Assembly (NCBI GenBank): GCA_037043235.1
Contig: JAWRVZ010000014.1
Location: 3,472,001 to 3,536,000 of the forward strand
Direction: 5' to 3'
Origin: Rhodeus uyekii
Lineage: Eukaryota; Chordata; Actinopteri; Cypriniformes; Acheilognathidae
DNA: 64,000 nt
The notes under the pieces were generated by a model. That model did no database searches, was not told where the DNA came from, and was given only the letters and a program-made list of their open reading frames with translations. Shown piece after piece: positions 31,680-41,199 of the stretch (position 1 is its first letter; each line of letters opens with the position of its first letter). Position numbers and translations under genes: made by a program.

Positions 31680-33240
31680 TGATCGGATGTAGCTCTTGAG
31701 CTTCTGAAGACCAGCGACCCAGTGCTTGTATCTGCTGTTGGGAAGCCAGAATGGAGTAGCGTAGCTTTAAGGTGTATTTGGAACCAGAAACGTGAGATGG
31801 GGTGGTTGGAATCATCTATGAAGATTGGGTCAGATGGTAGTTTGACCTGTGATTTTCTGAAATGGAGGTAGGCTGAGAGGGTTTGTTATGGCTAGATTGG
31901 TGATGGAAGATTGAAGATGTAGATGAAGTGGCCATTTTCTTGTTAGGTTGGTCTTGCTATGATTGATGAAATAAGAGATGGTTTCTCAAAAGTTGTAGGA
32001 TGTACTTTTGGGTTAAAGCTTGATGTGACGGTGAGCTCTGAGCATCTGAGGAATCCAAAAGGCCAGGATGAACGTAGCATCACTGCTGCCATAGTGGGAT
32101 AATTTCCCCTTGGCTGACTCCTGCGGGAGTGTCACTTCTGCGGCAGTGGATAATTAGAGAGAACTGGCTGAGCATTGCTGCTGTGGCAGTGGAGGATTGA
32201 GAGACCTGGCTCCTGCGGGAGTGTCACTGCTGCGGCAATGGAAAGCAGTGGCCATGAAGTTGTAAGTGGGGAGGAGCTGATGCTTAACAGAGTTTGAAGA
32301 GCTTGTTTGGTGTGTGAGCTGTTTGATCTGATGTGGCTCTTGAAAGCTTCTGAAGACCAGCAGCGCAATGCTTGTATTTGCTGTTGGGAAAGGCCTTTTT
32401 AGCAGCCGTGGTTGCTGTGCCTATGCGAAATGAATGGCTGGATAAATGGTCTGTTTGGATTCCGGTTTGGAGTAGCGTAGCTTTAAGAAGTTTGGAACCG
32501 AAACGTTTAATGGGGTTGGAATCGTCTATGGAGAGTGGGTCAGGATGGGAGTTTAGCCTGCGAGTTTCTGAAATGGAAGTAGGCTAGGAGGGTTTGATAT
32601 GGTTGGATTGGTGATGGAAGTTTGGAGAAGTAGGTGAAACGGCGTTTCTTCGTTTGATGAAGTAAGAAGTGGTTTTGTCGTCCAGTACTGACAAGTCGGA
32701 ATTTGTTTGATGTAATTTTCGGTTAAAGCTGGATGTGATGGTGATTTATGAGCATCTGAGGAAACCAAAAAGCCAGTATGAAGATAGCTTTACTGCTGCG
32801 GCAGCGGGGTAATTTCACCTTGGCTAACTCCTGCGGGAGTGTCGGGGAACATCATTGCTGCAGCAATGGAGGTGACGGTGGAATAATTTCCATTTGAACT
32901 GAACTCATGCGGCAGCGGAGGTGCATCGCTGCTGCGGTAGTGGAGAACTTCTTCTGGAAACAATCACGTGTTGGATGATGGATATTGTCTCTTTCCTCAT
33001 CTTCTGTTGACTCTGTGGCAGTGAAAGCCATTTCTGGAGAGACTGATTTGATCGAATGTATCTCTTGGCTTCCGATGACCTGCGGCCCAGTGTTTGGATC
33101 TGCTAGTTTTAGAACAAAACATGTGATGGGGTGATTGAAGTCATCTGTGATGAGTGGGTCGGATGTGAGTTTGGCCTGATCTCTTAAATGAAGGTAGGAG
33201 GGATTGTTGTTGTTCGTGGAAGTTAAAGGCCTTTATCTTT
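31680..33240. repeat. Three ~0.6-0.8 kb degenerate tandem units
   Basis: A block containing GCTTCTGAAGACCAGCGACC ... GTTGGAATCATCTATG ... GGGTCAGATGG ... CTGAAATGGAGGTAGGCTGAG is present three times (about 31690-31900, 32345-32610, 33065-33200). Each is preceded by a TGCGGGAGTGTC/GCGGCAGTGG array and followed by GGTTAAAGCTTGATGTGACGG-like words. Copies are diverged, so this is an old internal amplification. Confidence 0.65.
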
Positions 33241-33686
33241 TTGTCTACCTTACTTTCGTCATGCAGCGCTGACGGGTCAGAATATGGATGGATTTGGATT
33301 AAGGTTGGATGTTATAGAATCTGAGGAAACTGAAACCAATATGGCTCGATCATGGCATTGAGTGGTCGGACAACATTTGGGTGGAATCTTTGGCGGAGAG
33401 TAGGGATACGGATTTCCAACGTAATTGGTTGTCTGGTGTCTGAGCTGGTGGGTTGAGTTCTTGAGATCCCTCTGATGAGCAGAGGATTAAATTTCAGCAG
33501 GGGAAGCAGATTTCACCTAGGTAACCCATGGTTAAGCTGTTTTGGAGGTTCTTGGTGTTGTTGAAATGCAATATGAATCGGTGGTGGTGGATAGAGACAA
33601 CGTGAAGCGGATTTTATGTGGAGTGGAAAATCTTGAACTCTTCCAAAATGAGTGGTTTGAAGAGAAAACTCTTTAAGAATTGAAAT

Positions 33687-34466
33687 TTAGAGGCGTCGAG
33701 AAATATCAACTCTGAATATTGATATACTGGTTGGGAATGGGTCCGCCCATGGTGGCAGCAGCCTTAACTTCAGTGAGGATTTGTGTTCTACTGTTGTTGG
33801 CGACAGGGGTGGTTCCAAGCAGGAGTTTTTGTGGAATGGCATGAGCATTTTAGAGAACAGGATGAAAGGAGATTTAGCATGGTGGAGAGAATTAGGTGGA
33901 AAAAAGGCCAGGGCCGAAGCCACTTGCGGAGGCAACCTCATGCTTGGGTTGACGCCTGGAGAGAGACAGAAGGGGTAGAAAGGGAAGATAAAACAGAGTG
34001 TCTGGGCCTGCGCCGCTAGCGGAGGCAGCTTCACGCTAGAACCGGATGGGGAACTGGTAGGGCTGCAGGCCAAAAATAAGGGAAAGGTTAGGTATGTGGT
34101 TCTGTGCTGAGCCTGCACCGCTGGCGGAGGCAAGCTCACGCTTGGAGGGCAGCGTGTGTCACTAAAGGCTGGCATGTGAGGTGCAGTGCTGGAAAGCTGC
34201 AGTGTGCTGCTGCTGCAACTTAACGCTTGAAGAACTGGTCTTGCAAGGGAGAGAGATGAAGATTTAGGGAGCAAAGGTTTTGAGGCATTTTGAAGGTAGA
34301 GTGAATTTGGAGATGGTAGAGCTGACTGGAGTGAGACCTGTATTCTAGTTAGTTTTGCTTTGGTCGTACTCCTTTCACTATTGATGCAAGTGCTGAGGTG
34401 TCGTAGGAAGTTGAGTAAGAAGATGCCAGATGTCTTGGTGGAGGTGAGTGTAAGCCTTGGCGTCAT
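33687..34466 (-). CDS. Unrecognised Ser/Pro/Leu-rich open frame in the Ngaro-like element
   Basis: 260 residues without a stop on the minus strand; no membrane segment or known catalytic motif. It contains three spaced versions of an LPPxAxQAQ-like segment (SLPPPAVQAQ, KLPPLAAQAQ, RLPPQVASA), reflecting three DNA repeats about 110 bases apart (33915, 34005, 34112: GCxxGCGGAGGCAxCxTCA). A second frame upstream on the same strand (34378-34701) reads PYDAKAYTHLHQDIWHLL. These could be remains of an element gag, or chance openings in repeat DNA. No function claimed. Confidence 0.2.
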   Translation of the reverse strand: MTPRLTLTSTKTSGIFLLNFLRHLSTCINSERSTTKAKLTRIQVSLQSALPSPNSLYLQNASKPLLPKSSSLSLARPVLQALSCSSSTLQLSSTAPHMPAFSDTRCPPSVSLPPPAVQAQHRTTYLTFPLFLACSPTSSPSGSSVKLPPLAAQAQTLCFIFPFYPFCLSPGVNPSMRLPPQVASALAFFPPNSLHHAKSPFILFSKMLMPFHKNSCLEPPLSPTTVEHKSSLKLRLLPPWADPFPTSISIFRVDISRRL

Positions 34467-35805
34467 AGGGTGCGATGACCGCGTGGTGATGTTGGAAGCT
34501 CGGTTGCAGTGTTTTGTTGGGCTTGGGAGCTCCTTTCATCAGTGGGATACGGCGAACGAACTTGAGAGAGGAAGTTATCATCAAACAAGTACATCTCAAT
34601 CTTGGACATTGTGAGGCCGCCTTGAAAGGCGGGGCATCACATGATCGCCTGCTAAATTCCAACACGTTGGCTGGTGCTGAGCCAGAGAATGCGCTCAACA
34701 CTTGTTGCTATTCAGTGTTTTCAATCTCTTGAAGATTATTTACAGACAGCTAAATATATACGCAAGTAATAACAAAACACCACTATGGTTTGTAAAATAC
34801 GCTGATTTCCATAAAGTACATAACCTTTCAATTATAAATTTGACAGGGAGTTTAATTTATATCAGATGCATGTTGCATATTTAATGACTAAACGCACTTA
34901 CTTACCTGTTGGAATTCGGAATATCAAAATTGATGAAAGTTCACAAACTTATTGGCTTTAAATAGACATAGATTTAAATAGATCATTCAAATATCATAGA
35001 CTTGTAAGACTTAAAGGATTGAAGACAGTGAAGGCAGTGAATTACTATGAAATAAGAAGTGCATTTGGTTTCTTTTCCAGAGAGTCCACTTAATAGGTGA
35101 TTAAGTTGAATCATCCAGGCAGTGTTGGCAATGAGTTCTAGATTCATGTGTGGGCGGCTGAGCGCGCGATCAGACTGTAATGAGCGCGATCTGGAAGCAG
35201 CGGGCTGTACTGCACGCGATCTGACTTCGGTGCACGCTACTGCTTGAGCTGCGAGGTGGCAGCGCGTTAGTTTAAAACAATCACATTTCAGACGTAGATT
35301 CCCCGAAACAGTAGCATCGAGATGGCACAAACTGCTCGTGATTTAGCGTTTGCTGACATCAAAGTGCCGGGAGGATTACAGCTGCTCTTGTTTGTGTGAG
35401 CTGACGGAGAGAGAGAGAGTGTGAGCTGAAACTGCAGCATGGTTTGCCGAGCGCCTGGCGCTGATGGAAAGCCCGTTCCTTGCGCAAAGAGGGCGGCATT
35501 GCTTGAGACTCAAGCTTGCGGCTCAACGAGCTTTATGAATACGGATGTTTCACTTGCGGTGACGAGAACAAGCCTCGCGTCTCACTGTACGTTTGCTTGT
35601 TTGTTGCTTGGGATCCGTTTGTTTGGTCTGGCACCCGTGATGGAATGCCGAGGGTGATATAATATAGTCAGCATGGTGTTAGGCGGATGGGAATCGCTCC
35701 AGATTCCGGAGGTTTTCGTAGAAAATCCATCTAACGTGTAGAGCTCGATTCCGGCTGTATCGTGACCGGAAGGTGGAGCCGTATGCAGTAAACTGTCCAG
35801 CTGCC

Positions 35806-35957
35806 GTACACTGTCGAAGAATGTAGGTGAGTCGAACAAGGCTATATATACATGCTTCCTCTCATGCTGATAGGATGAGGTGTAATTGCTGATGATGAGT
35901 TGATTGCTTTCATCCTTGGACATGCTCCTCCCGAACTTTGTTAATTAAACATCATTT
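35806..35957. repeat. Split direct repeat Q2 (outer right end)
   Basis: Matches Q1. The last bases TTAATTAAACATCATTT abut the interrupted hAT codon. Confidence 0.88.
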
Positions 35958-36198
35958 AGAGAATATTCTCTCGCATGGAACGGATGATGCAGGAGTACAA
36001 AAAAGCAGTTAGAAAGCTGGTATAAATGAGGATATATTGCTTTGTGGGTGGACCAGTAGGCAAGAGGGTCAGCAGAACGCTCCAGTGGGGTATCGCCCAT
36101 GTAGCGCTGGACCTCTATGGTTGCATCTGATGTTGCACTTTTTTTCCTCCTTGCAATACTTTCATCGTTGTCCAGCAGCTCCCAAAGATTCACCTCAT
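35958..36198 (-). pseudogene. hAT transposase exon 3 (dimerisation domain), truncated by insertion
   Basis: After a CCCTTGCAG acceptor, the minus strand encodes DEVNLWELLDNDESIARRKK, EVQRYMGDTPLERSADPLAY and WSTHKAIYPHLYQLS, the hAT C-terminal dimerisation region. A frameshift follows; the next frame reads VPCERIFS and is cut at 35958. The rest is at 28925-29017. Confidence 0.85.
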
Positions 36199-36272
36199 CT
36201 GCAAGGGAAATGATAAACAAAACCATGAGTAATGAATAGTTATAAGTAAGTTCTAAGTATCCTTCTAGGACA

Positions 36273-36754
36273 GTCATTCCCAAACTGTGGTCCGCGGATC
36301 ACTAGTGGTCCGTGAGGGTAATGCAAATGGTCCGTGGAAAGGCAAAATAAAATAATATTTTACCATAATTTTACCAGGAAATTCCCATAAAAAAGTAAAA
36401 GAATATGTAGGCCTATATTGATATAACATTTGCATTAATTACTGACCAATGTCAAAATATTTGAGATTGTTGACAATCTTCAGAAAAATCTCAAGAAATG
36501 TTTATTATAAATTATTTTAATAATTTATAATTAATTATTAAATTAATTAACATTAATTTTATTCAAAATTGTTGAGATTATTGATTGGTCATGTGATGAA
36601 TAGTTATAGTAGTGCTAGTAAGCCTATTTAAAGGTGAGGATTAATTCAGGTAAGACTGTGTGTAGACATTTTATTATGCGTGTTATGAGGTGGTCCGCAA
36701 AATTTTTTTATTACAAATAGTGGTCTACACACACAAAAAGTTTGAAAAACCCTG
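36273..36754. mobile_element. hAT MITE with 8-bp TSD TTCTAGGA
   Basis: 482-bp element starting CAGTCATTCCCAAACTGTGG and ending AAGTTTGAAAAACCCTG, with GTGGTCC/GGTGGTCCGC subterminal words at both ends. The exact duplication TTCTAGGA lies at 36265-36272 and 36755-36762. No coding capacity. It sits in the intron between transposase exons 2 and 3, enlarging it from about 90 to nearly 580 bases. Confidence 0.88.
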
Positions 36755-36774
36755 TTCTAGGATTTTTACTTTAC

Positions 36775-37892
36775 CTTGACCTATAGTTTGAAGATTTTGT
36801 GCTGTATCTGGCTGTGCTGAGTGGCTGGGTGTTTGATGAGCTGCAATTTTGATTAACACTTTGCATTCAGATGTTAGTTGTCCAATTGCTGTCTGGGCAA
36901 AATACTTGTTGATTCAAGAGCTGAACATTTATCTGCAAATCTTCTTGACGGATTCTGTCCCAGCTGGATTGCAGTGTCATTGGTAATGTTTTTGAGGGTT
37001 TCCTTAATTGTGGATCGCAACATTTTCATTATGGGAATGGCCTTAGAGCCAGATACTTTCTTCTCCTCAGAAAGTTCAGCGGTTGCCACCTGGAATGGGA
37101 CTAGCATTTTCATGCACTCAGATATTGCATGATAGTCTTCTGATGTCAGAGGAGCCACATCAGTTCTTAGTGTAGCCAGAGCTGCACCCACTGGTTCTCT
37201 CTCTTCACATATACGCTGAAGCATTAAATAGGTACTTTTCCAGCGTGTATCAACCTCCAGAATCAGCTTCTTCACAGGACGTCCCATTTGTTCCTGTTTC
37301 TCTCCAAGCCTCTCTTTTGCTGTGGTACTGGTCTTAAAGTAAGTTACCATCCTACTTTACCATCCTGCATGCGCAATGCATGTAAAATACCAAATCCTTA
37401 CGTCGTTGGCAGTGGCTATCATATTTGAAGCAGCATCAGTCACCAGGGATTTTATTTTGCTCTGGATACCCATTCTTCAAAGAGTAGCCTCTTGGCCTCT
37501 GCAAGTTCTCTGCAAGTTCTGCAAGTTCTCAGGTTCTCCTCAGTGTGATATTTTGGAAATGACCTTACCCCCAAAAGTACTGTGGCAAGCTTATCCATGT
37601 CGTCTACATAATGGTATGTAATGGCCAGATATGAATCCATATTAATAGAGGTCCACATTTCTGCAGTTAGGCTCACATCCTCAGTTTTCTGTTGCTCAGC
37701 CATGGCCTTCTGCTCCTCATATTTGTGGTCCACCATGAACTTTAGAGCCTGCCTGGATGGTAGTGCATAAGTGGGCTCAAGCCTTGCCACAAATGCTTTA
37801 AAGCCACTGTCATCCACAATAGAGAAAGGCTGTGAATCCTCCACAATAATGTCCACTAGAGCAGTGCCCAAACTTTTTTGGGAAATCGGCAA
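36775..37892 (-). pseudogene. hAT (ZBED-like) transposase exon 2, main catalytic part
   Basis: Minus-strand frames 37452-37892 and 36874-37350 encode DIIVEDSQPFSIVDDSGFKA, LTAEMWTSINMDSYLAITYH, VTDAASNMIATANDVR (in a shifted frame near 37400), MVTYFKTSTTAKERLGEKQE, EVDTRWKSTYLMLQRICEER and TAELSEEKKVSGSKAIPIMK. These are the successive blocks of a hAT transposase of the ZBED4/6-like type. A frameshift and a small deletion lie near 37370-37450, removing the usual LNLVVKKSL region. The exon ends at GTCAAG|GTAAAG (36775). The transposase would have cut and rejoined hAT termini in the nucleus; this copy is inactive. Confidence 0.9.
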
Positions 37893-38029
37893 AACTCAGC
37901 TTCTGATGGGGAAGCAAAACACACCTCCTCACTGCCAAATCTACAGCGCCTCATCCGCTTGCAGCTGCTCAACTCCTCTACGTAAATTGGAAATTATATA
38001 ATTTCTGGTACCGGTCAGCGAATGAAATG

Positions 38030-38078
38030 GGACAGGTCCAGGAATCTGGTCCGCGGACCAGGGATTGAGGACCACTGC
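38030..38078 (-). mobile_element. hAT-like terminal fragment in the transposase intron
   Basis: The minus strand from 38078 reads CAGTGGTCCTCAATCCCTGG then TCCGCGGACCAG, a terminus related to the 36273 MITE. The partner end was not found with a matching 8-bp duplication. Confidence 0.4.
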
Positions 38079-38151
38079 TGTTGTTTGCGGTTCACTGGAT
38101 AGAAAATGCGCAAACATATGTACAACTTTAAGTAAACATTAAATGAGTTAC

Positions 38152-38272
38152 CTTGACAGTTGGAGTTTTCCATTGACCCTCCAGACTGGTCATGCTTAGC
38201 CCTATAATGCCTCAGCATGGAAGGCGTATCATTATTATACGGCAACTGCTGATCACACACCAAGCACTGAAC
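38152..38272 (-). pseudogene. hAT transposase exon 1 (BED zinc finger)
   Basis: An exon between a TTGTTACAG acceptor and a CAAG|GTAACT donor encodes VQCLVCDQQLPYNNDTPSML then RHYRAKHDQSGG. CxxC followed by HxxxxH is the BED-type DNA-binding finger found at the start of ZBED/hAT transposases. It is spliced to exon 2. Confidence 0.78.
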
Positions 38273-38284
38273 CTGTAACAACAA

Positions 38285-39340
38285 TGTTTATCTGTGTGAG
38301 GATCTCTGCAATTATATGTAGGCACGTTTGTTTATATCACATTTCATACACAGAAATGAGAAAACGATCTAAAAAATAAATCCCTTAACATCACAAATCA
38401 TAAAATGAATGAGAATTTAAAATAACGATTAAAAGAAAATAATTGTGCTTTAATAACAAACTTTAAAAAACATTGGCACAGACATAAAACTGTAAAACAT
38501 ACATTTTAGCTTGTGTCTTCAAGAGCTAAATATGTTGTGATGCCCATTTATGTCTGTTTTTCATGTATTCTGAAGGTTTGCCAGACAAGATGTGAGGTTG
38601 AGAATATACACAACTATTCACTGAGCTTCATTGATTAGAGAACCCTGCAAGGTTGTGTCCCTTCTGACTTTTTGTAACTTATTTGCCATCTGCTTATACC
38701 TCCTCCTGTCCACCTCCACAGATTCTATGTTTCATTACTCACTACTTCTAATAAATGCAATGTTTAGGGCTTCTGTTTGTGCTTTGTGTGTGTTTGATGT
38801 TTGCCGGAAATGTACTGTATGTCTGCCAGAGACATCAGAATAACTATGGCACCCCTGTTGCTCAGTGATAACCCAGGCTATTCAATTGCACCTGTTTCCC
38901 TGCGTTGCACGGTGCTATGTGAAAATGGAACACAAAGTTTGGAAAATAAATGCACTGTCCAAGTGGCACTAATGCAGCCCAGCTTGTGCATATTTATGTG
39001 TACAAGTGTTTGTATATCACAACTCCACACAGAGAAACTGTTTTCTTCCCTTTAATAATATTGCATTTTGTCATAATATCTTCATTACATTTACAAACTA
39101 AGAGGAAAGATCTGCAAGTACTCCACTGACACAACACTTAATCGTGAGACTTGACAAAGGAGGAAAAAATAAAATACACACATGGCTTGTTTGACTCTAA
39201 ATGTAAATTGCATGCATGATATAGGCACTAAACAAAATCGTTAAGTTAACAAATATAATTAAATTTCACTATTAATCATGATTTTTTTTTAACATATAAT
39301 AATAATAATCATAATTTCCCAGTAAAATTAATTAGGATCT
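38285..39340. other. No supported gene
   Basis: AT-rich; the open frames at 38631-39055 overlap in different phases and carry no recognisable domain. Confidence 0.45.
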
Positions 39341-39344
39341 TTAA

Positions 39345-39640
39345 TTCCCTTTCAAGGAAACTCTCGCTGCGTCAAAGTGCTGTGGGAACACCTCTTCGTG
39401 CCTACATCTTGAAGCATGTGAAATCAGTCCAATGGCATGACGGAAAGTCAATGGTGGGTGATGGCATCAACCAGGAATTTATAAAGCATACCTGAAAACA
39501 CAGTGCTCTATGTGAATATTGATTATTCCTTGTGTTTGTCTGTCTTAGTAAGCATTCTGTTGCTAGACAGGAGTTTTTTTTTAAGCCTTTGATGCGTATG
39601 ATCACAACGGTGTGATCAGTTTTGGCTGGTCCCTGGAGGG
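39345..39640 (+). mobile_element. DIRS outer-end fragment
   Basis: Starts ATTCCCTTTCAAGGAAACTC then TCGCTGCGTCAAAGTGC, matching the right-end word predicted from the 49.5 kb DIRS junction. The following 250 bases have no coding content. 39650-40100 holds nothing recognised. Confidence 0.5.
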
Positions 39641-40107
39641 TTTAATCACACTGTTGCGATTCATGTGTTCAGTGAACAAACTGCTAAATTCAAAAACTGC
39701 TAACACGCTTTAACTGGCACCTAATGTCTTACTACGCAGCGTATTTTAATGTATATTTTTGGTTTCGTACACGTTATATTACATTAAACAATAAAAAATA
39801 CTAATAAAAACAAAATACCTCTAACAGCAGACTGTGGCATTTGAAAGCAATAATTGATTAGAATATCAATGAGTGTTGCTTTGGATAAAAGTATCTACCA
39901 AATGCATAAATGTAAATATAAATGGAGTTTGTACTTGCACACTACTACCTATAAAAGCAAATCATCGTCTCAAACTCATCGTCCTGGAAGATAACCAACC
40001 TTTTTAATTCTCCATGCCCAAGCAATTTGGTGAACAACTGTGTGGTGTGCAAAATCCAAAAGAATCCCCCAGTGAGGTCAATTGTTTTAAATTGTTCCTA
40101 ACATAAT

Positions 40108-41040
40108 AGGCTATCTCAGAAATTGTGGAGGAAACAAACCACCATGTCTTTGACTTGCAAGAAAAACAAATTAAAGGGAATTTGGATAAATGGGTTCCAA
40201 CAAACACCCCTAAAATGTACACATTTTTCAGTTCCCCTAATGGGGGTGATTGAATAACCATCGCTTCATGATTACTGGTGTGCAGACATCATGCTCTTGA
40301 CATCATTTTTTGGGTCTTTGTTTTCACAAGATTGCTTCCTTCTGCTCCTCCACTGTCTTCACTTCAAAAACAATGTGACAGCAGTTTCAGGCCATCTGGA
40401 AAAAAATCTGAAAAATAATTCACTTCCCTCACCTCCTTTCGTCACATTTTTGTGCCGCACAGGGATCTGTGAGTGGATGAGTCTCTAACAAAGTGAAAAG
40501 GTAGGCTAGCACTTTATCTGTTCATTCCATCTAAACGACACAAACTTCTGGTTCGTTTGTTTTGTTCTGTGTGATGTACTCACTTGTTATTTGCAGAATG
40601 ATCATTTACTCCAAATCTGTCAGTGACATCCATCATTACCTTGGGATCTGGCATTTCTGAGTCTATTGTAATTTCACTACTAGTACTATATCTAAGAAAA
40701 GGTCATGTCCTTCATGTAAACAACTGGATCAGTGGTCCCTCACTTTTCCAGCACCTCTTGTCTATTGGCACTGGTGCTTGTGGTACTATACGTGCAAACA
40801 GGAAAGGGATGCCGATCTGTAAAATGACAAAGGTTGAGGTGGAATTCAAAGAAAATGGATCACTTTTGGTAGTCAAATGGCATGACAAGAGGGATGCTCA
40901 TGTCCTTACCACAGTCCACCCAACTGGTATGGGAACCACTTAATCACATCACTGGTCAAGCAAAGATGAAGTGAGTCTGTGTGCTGGAAAACAACAAAAA
41001 GATTGGGGCAGTTGAAAATACTGACATGATGACTGTTTTT
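40108..41040 (+). pseudogene. piggyBac-type transposase, decayed
   Basis: Plus-strand blocks in several frames follow piggyBac transposase order: ISEIVEETNHHVFDLQ and KWVPTNTPKMYTFF (40115-40230), PSLHDYWCADIMLLTSFFG and FLLLLHCLHFKNN (40262-40375), CEWMSL (the DESL-like position, about 40470), GSGISESIVISLLVLYLRKG then HVLHVNNWISGPSLFQHLL (40640-40770), GTGACGTIRANRKGMPICK and VVKWHDKRDAHVLTTVHP (40767-40925), and ENNKKIGAVENTDMM (40990-41030), the usual NKxMGGVDxxD block. At least three frameshifts or stops. No TTAA-flanked termini were located. It would have been a TTAA-specific cut-and-paste transposase. Confidence 0.82.
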
Positions 41041-41199
41041 TATGTACCAGAAAGTCTGACAAAACCAGGTCATGTGGTAGATGTGCACAACCACATAGTC
41101 AGAGGGACACATACTCTGCAAAATGTCATTGTTACGAACCTTTAGCTGTCTAGGGTAGGACATAACATTTAGTTTTAAAATATTGCTTAGGAGTGCTTG

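Larger units (their letters stand above)
29018..35957 (-). mobile_element. Ngaro-like element with split direct repeats, no visible RT
   Basis: The end structure reads P1 (about 29018-29135), Q1 (29190-29342), P2 (29343-29452) at the left and Q2 (about 35790-35957) at the right. P copies share GCCAATGATTCAGGAGCGGT onward; Q copies share GAATGTAGGTGA to TTAATTAAACATCATTT. Read on the minus strand this is A...B-A-B, the split-direct-repeat order of Ngaro-type YR retrotransposons. The insertion cuts a hAT transposase codon-precisely with no target duplication, as expected for recombinase integration. The interior (about 5.6 kb without the inserted L2) shows no RT, RNase H or recombinase, so it is non-autonomous or highly decayed. 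Family assignment is by architecture only. Confidence 0.62.

Noticed and set aside
31670..31815. N-terminal extension of the L2 ORF (MIPTTPSHVSGSKYTLK)
   Set aside because: The TSD at 31670-31679 marks the L2 end; the extension is host-element sequence read through by chance.
35582..35923. Minus-strand frame of 113 residues in the right end of the Ngaro-like element
   Set aside because: It overlaps the Q2 repeat and has no domain; Q1 does not preserve the frame context.
37855..38078. A complete hAT MITE between CAGTGCCCAAAC and the CAGTGGTCC terminus
   Set aside because: The flanking 8 bases do not match, and part of the left segment is transposase coding sequence; only one end is kept as a fragment.
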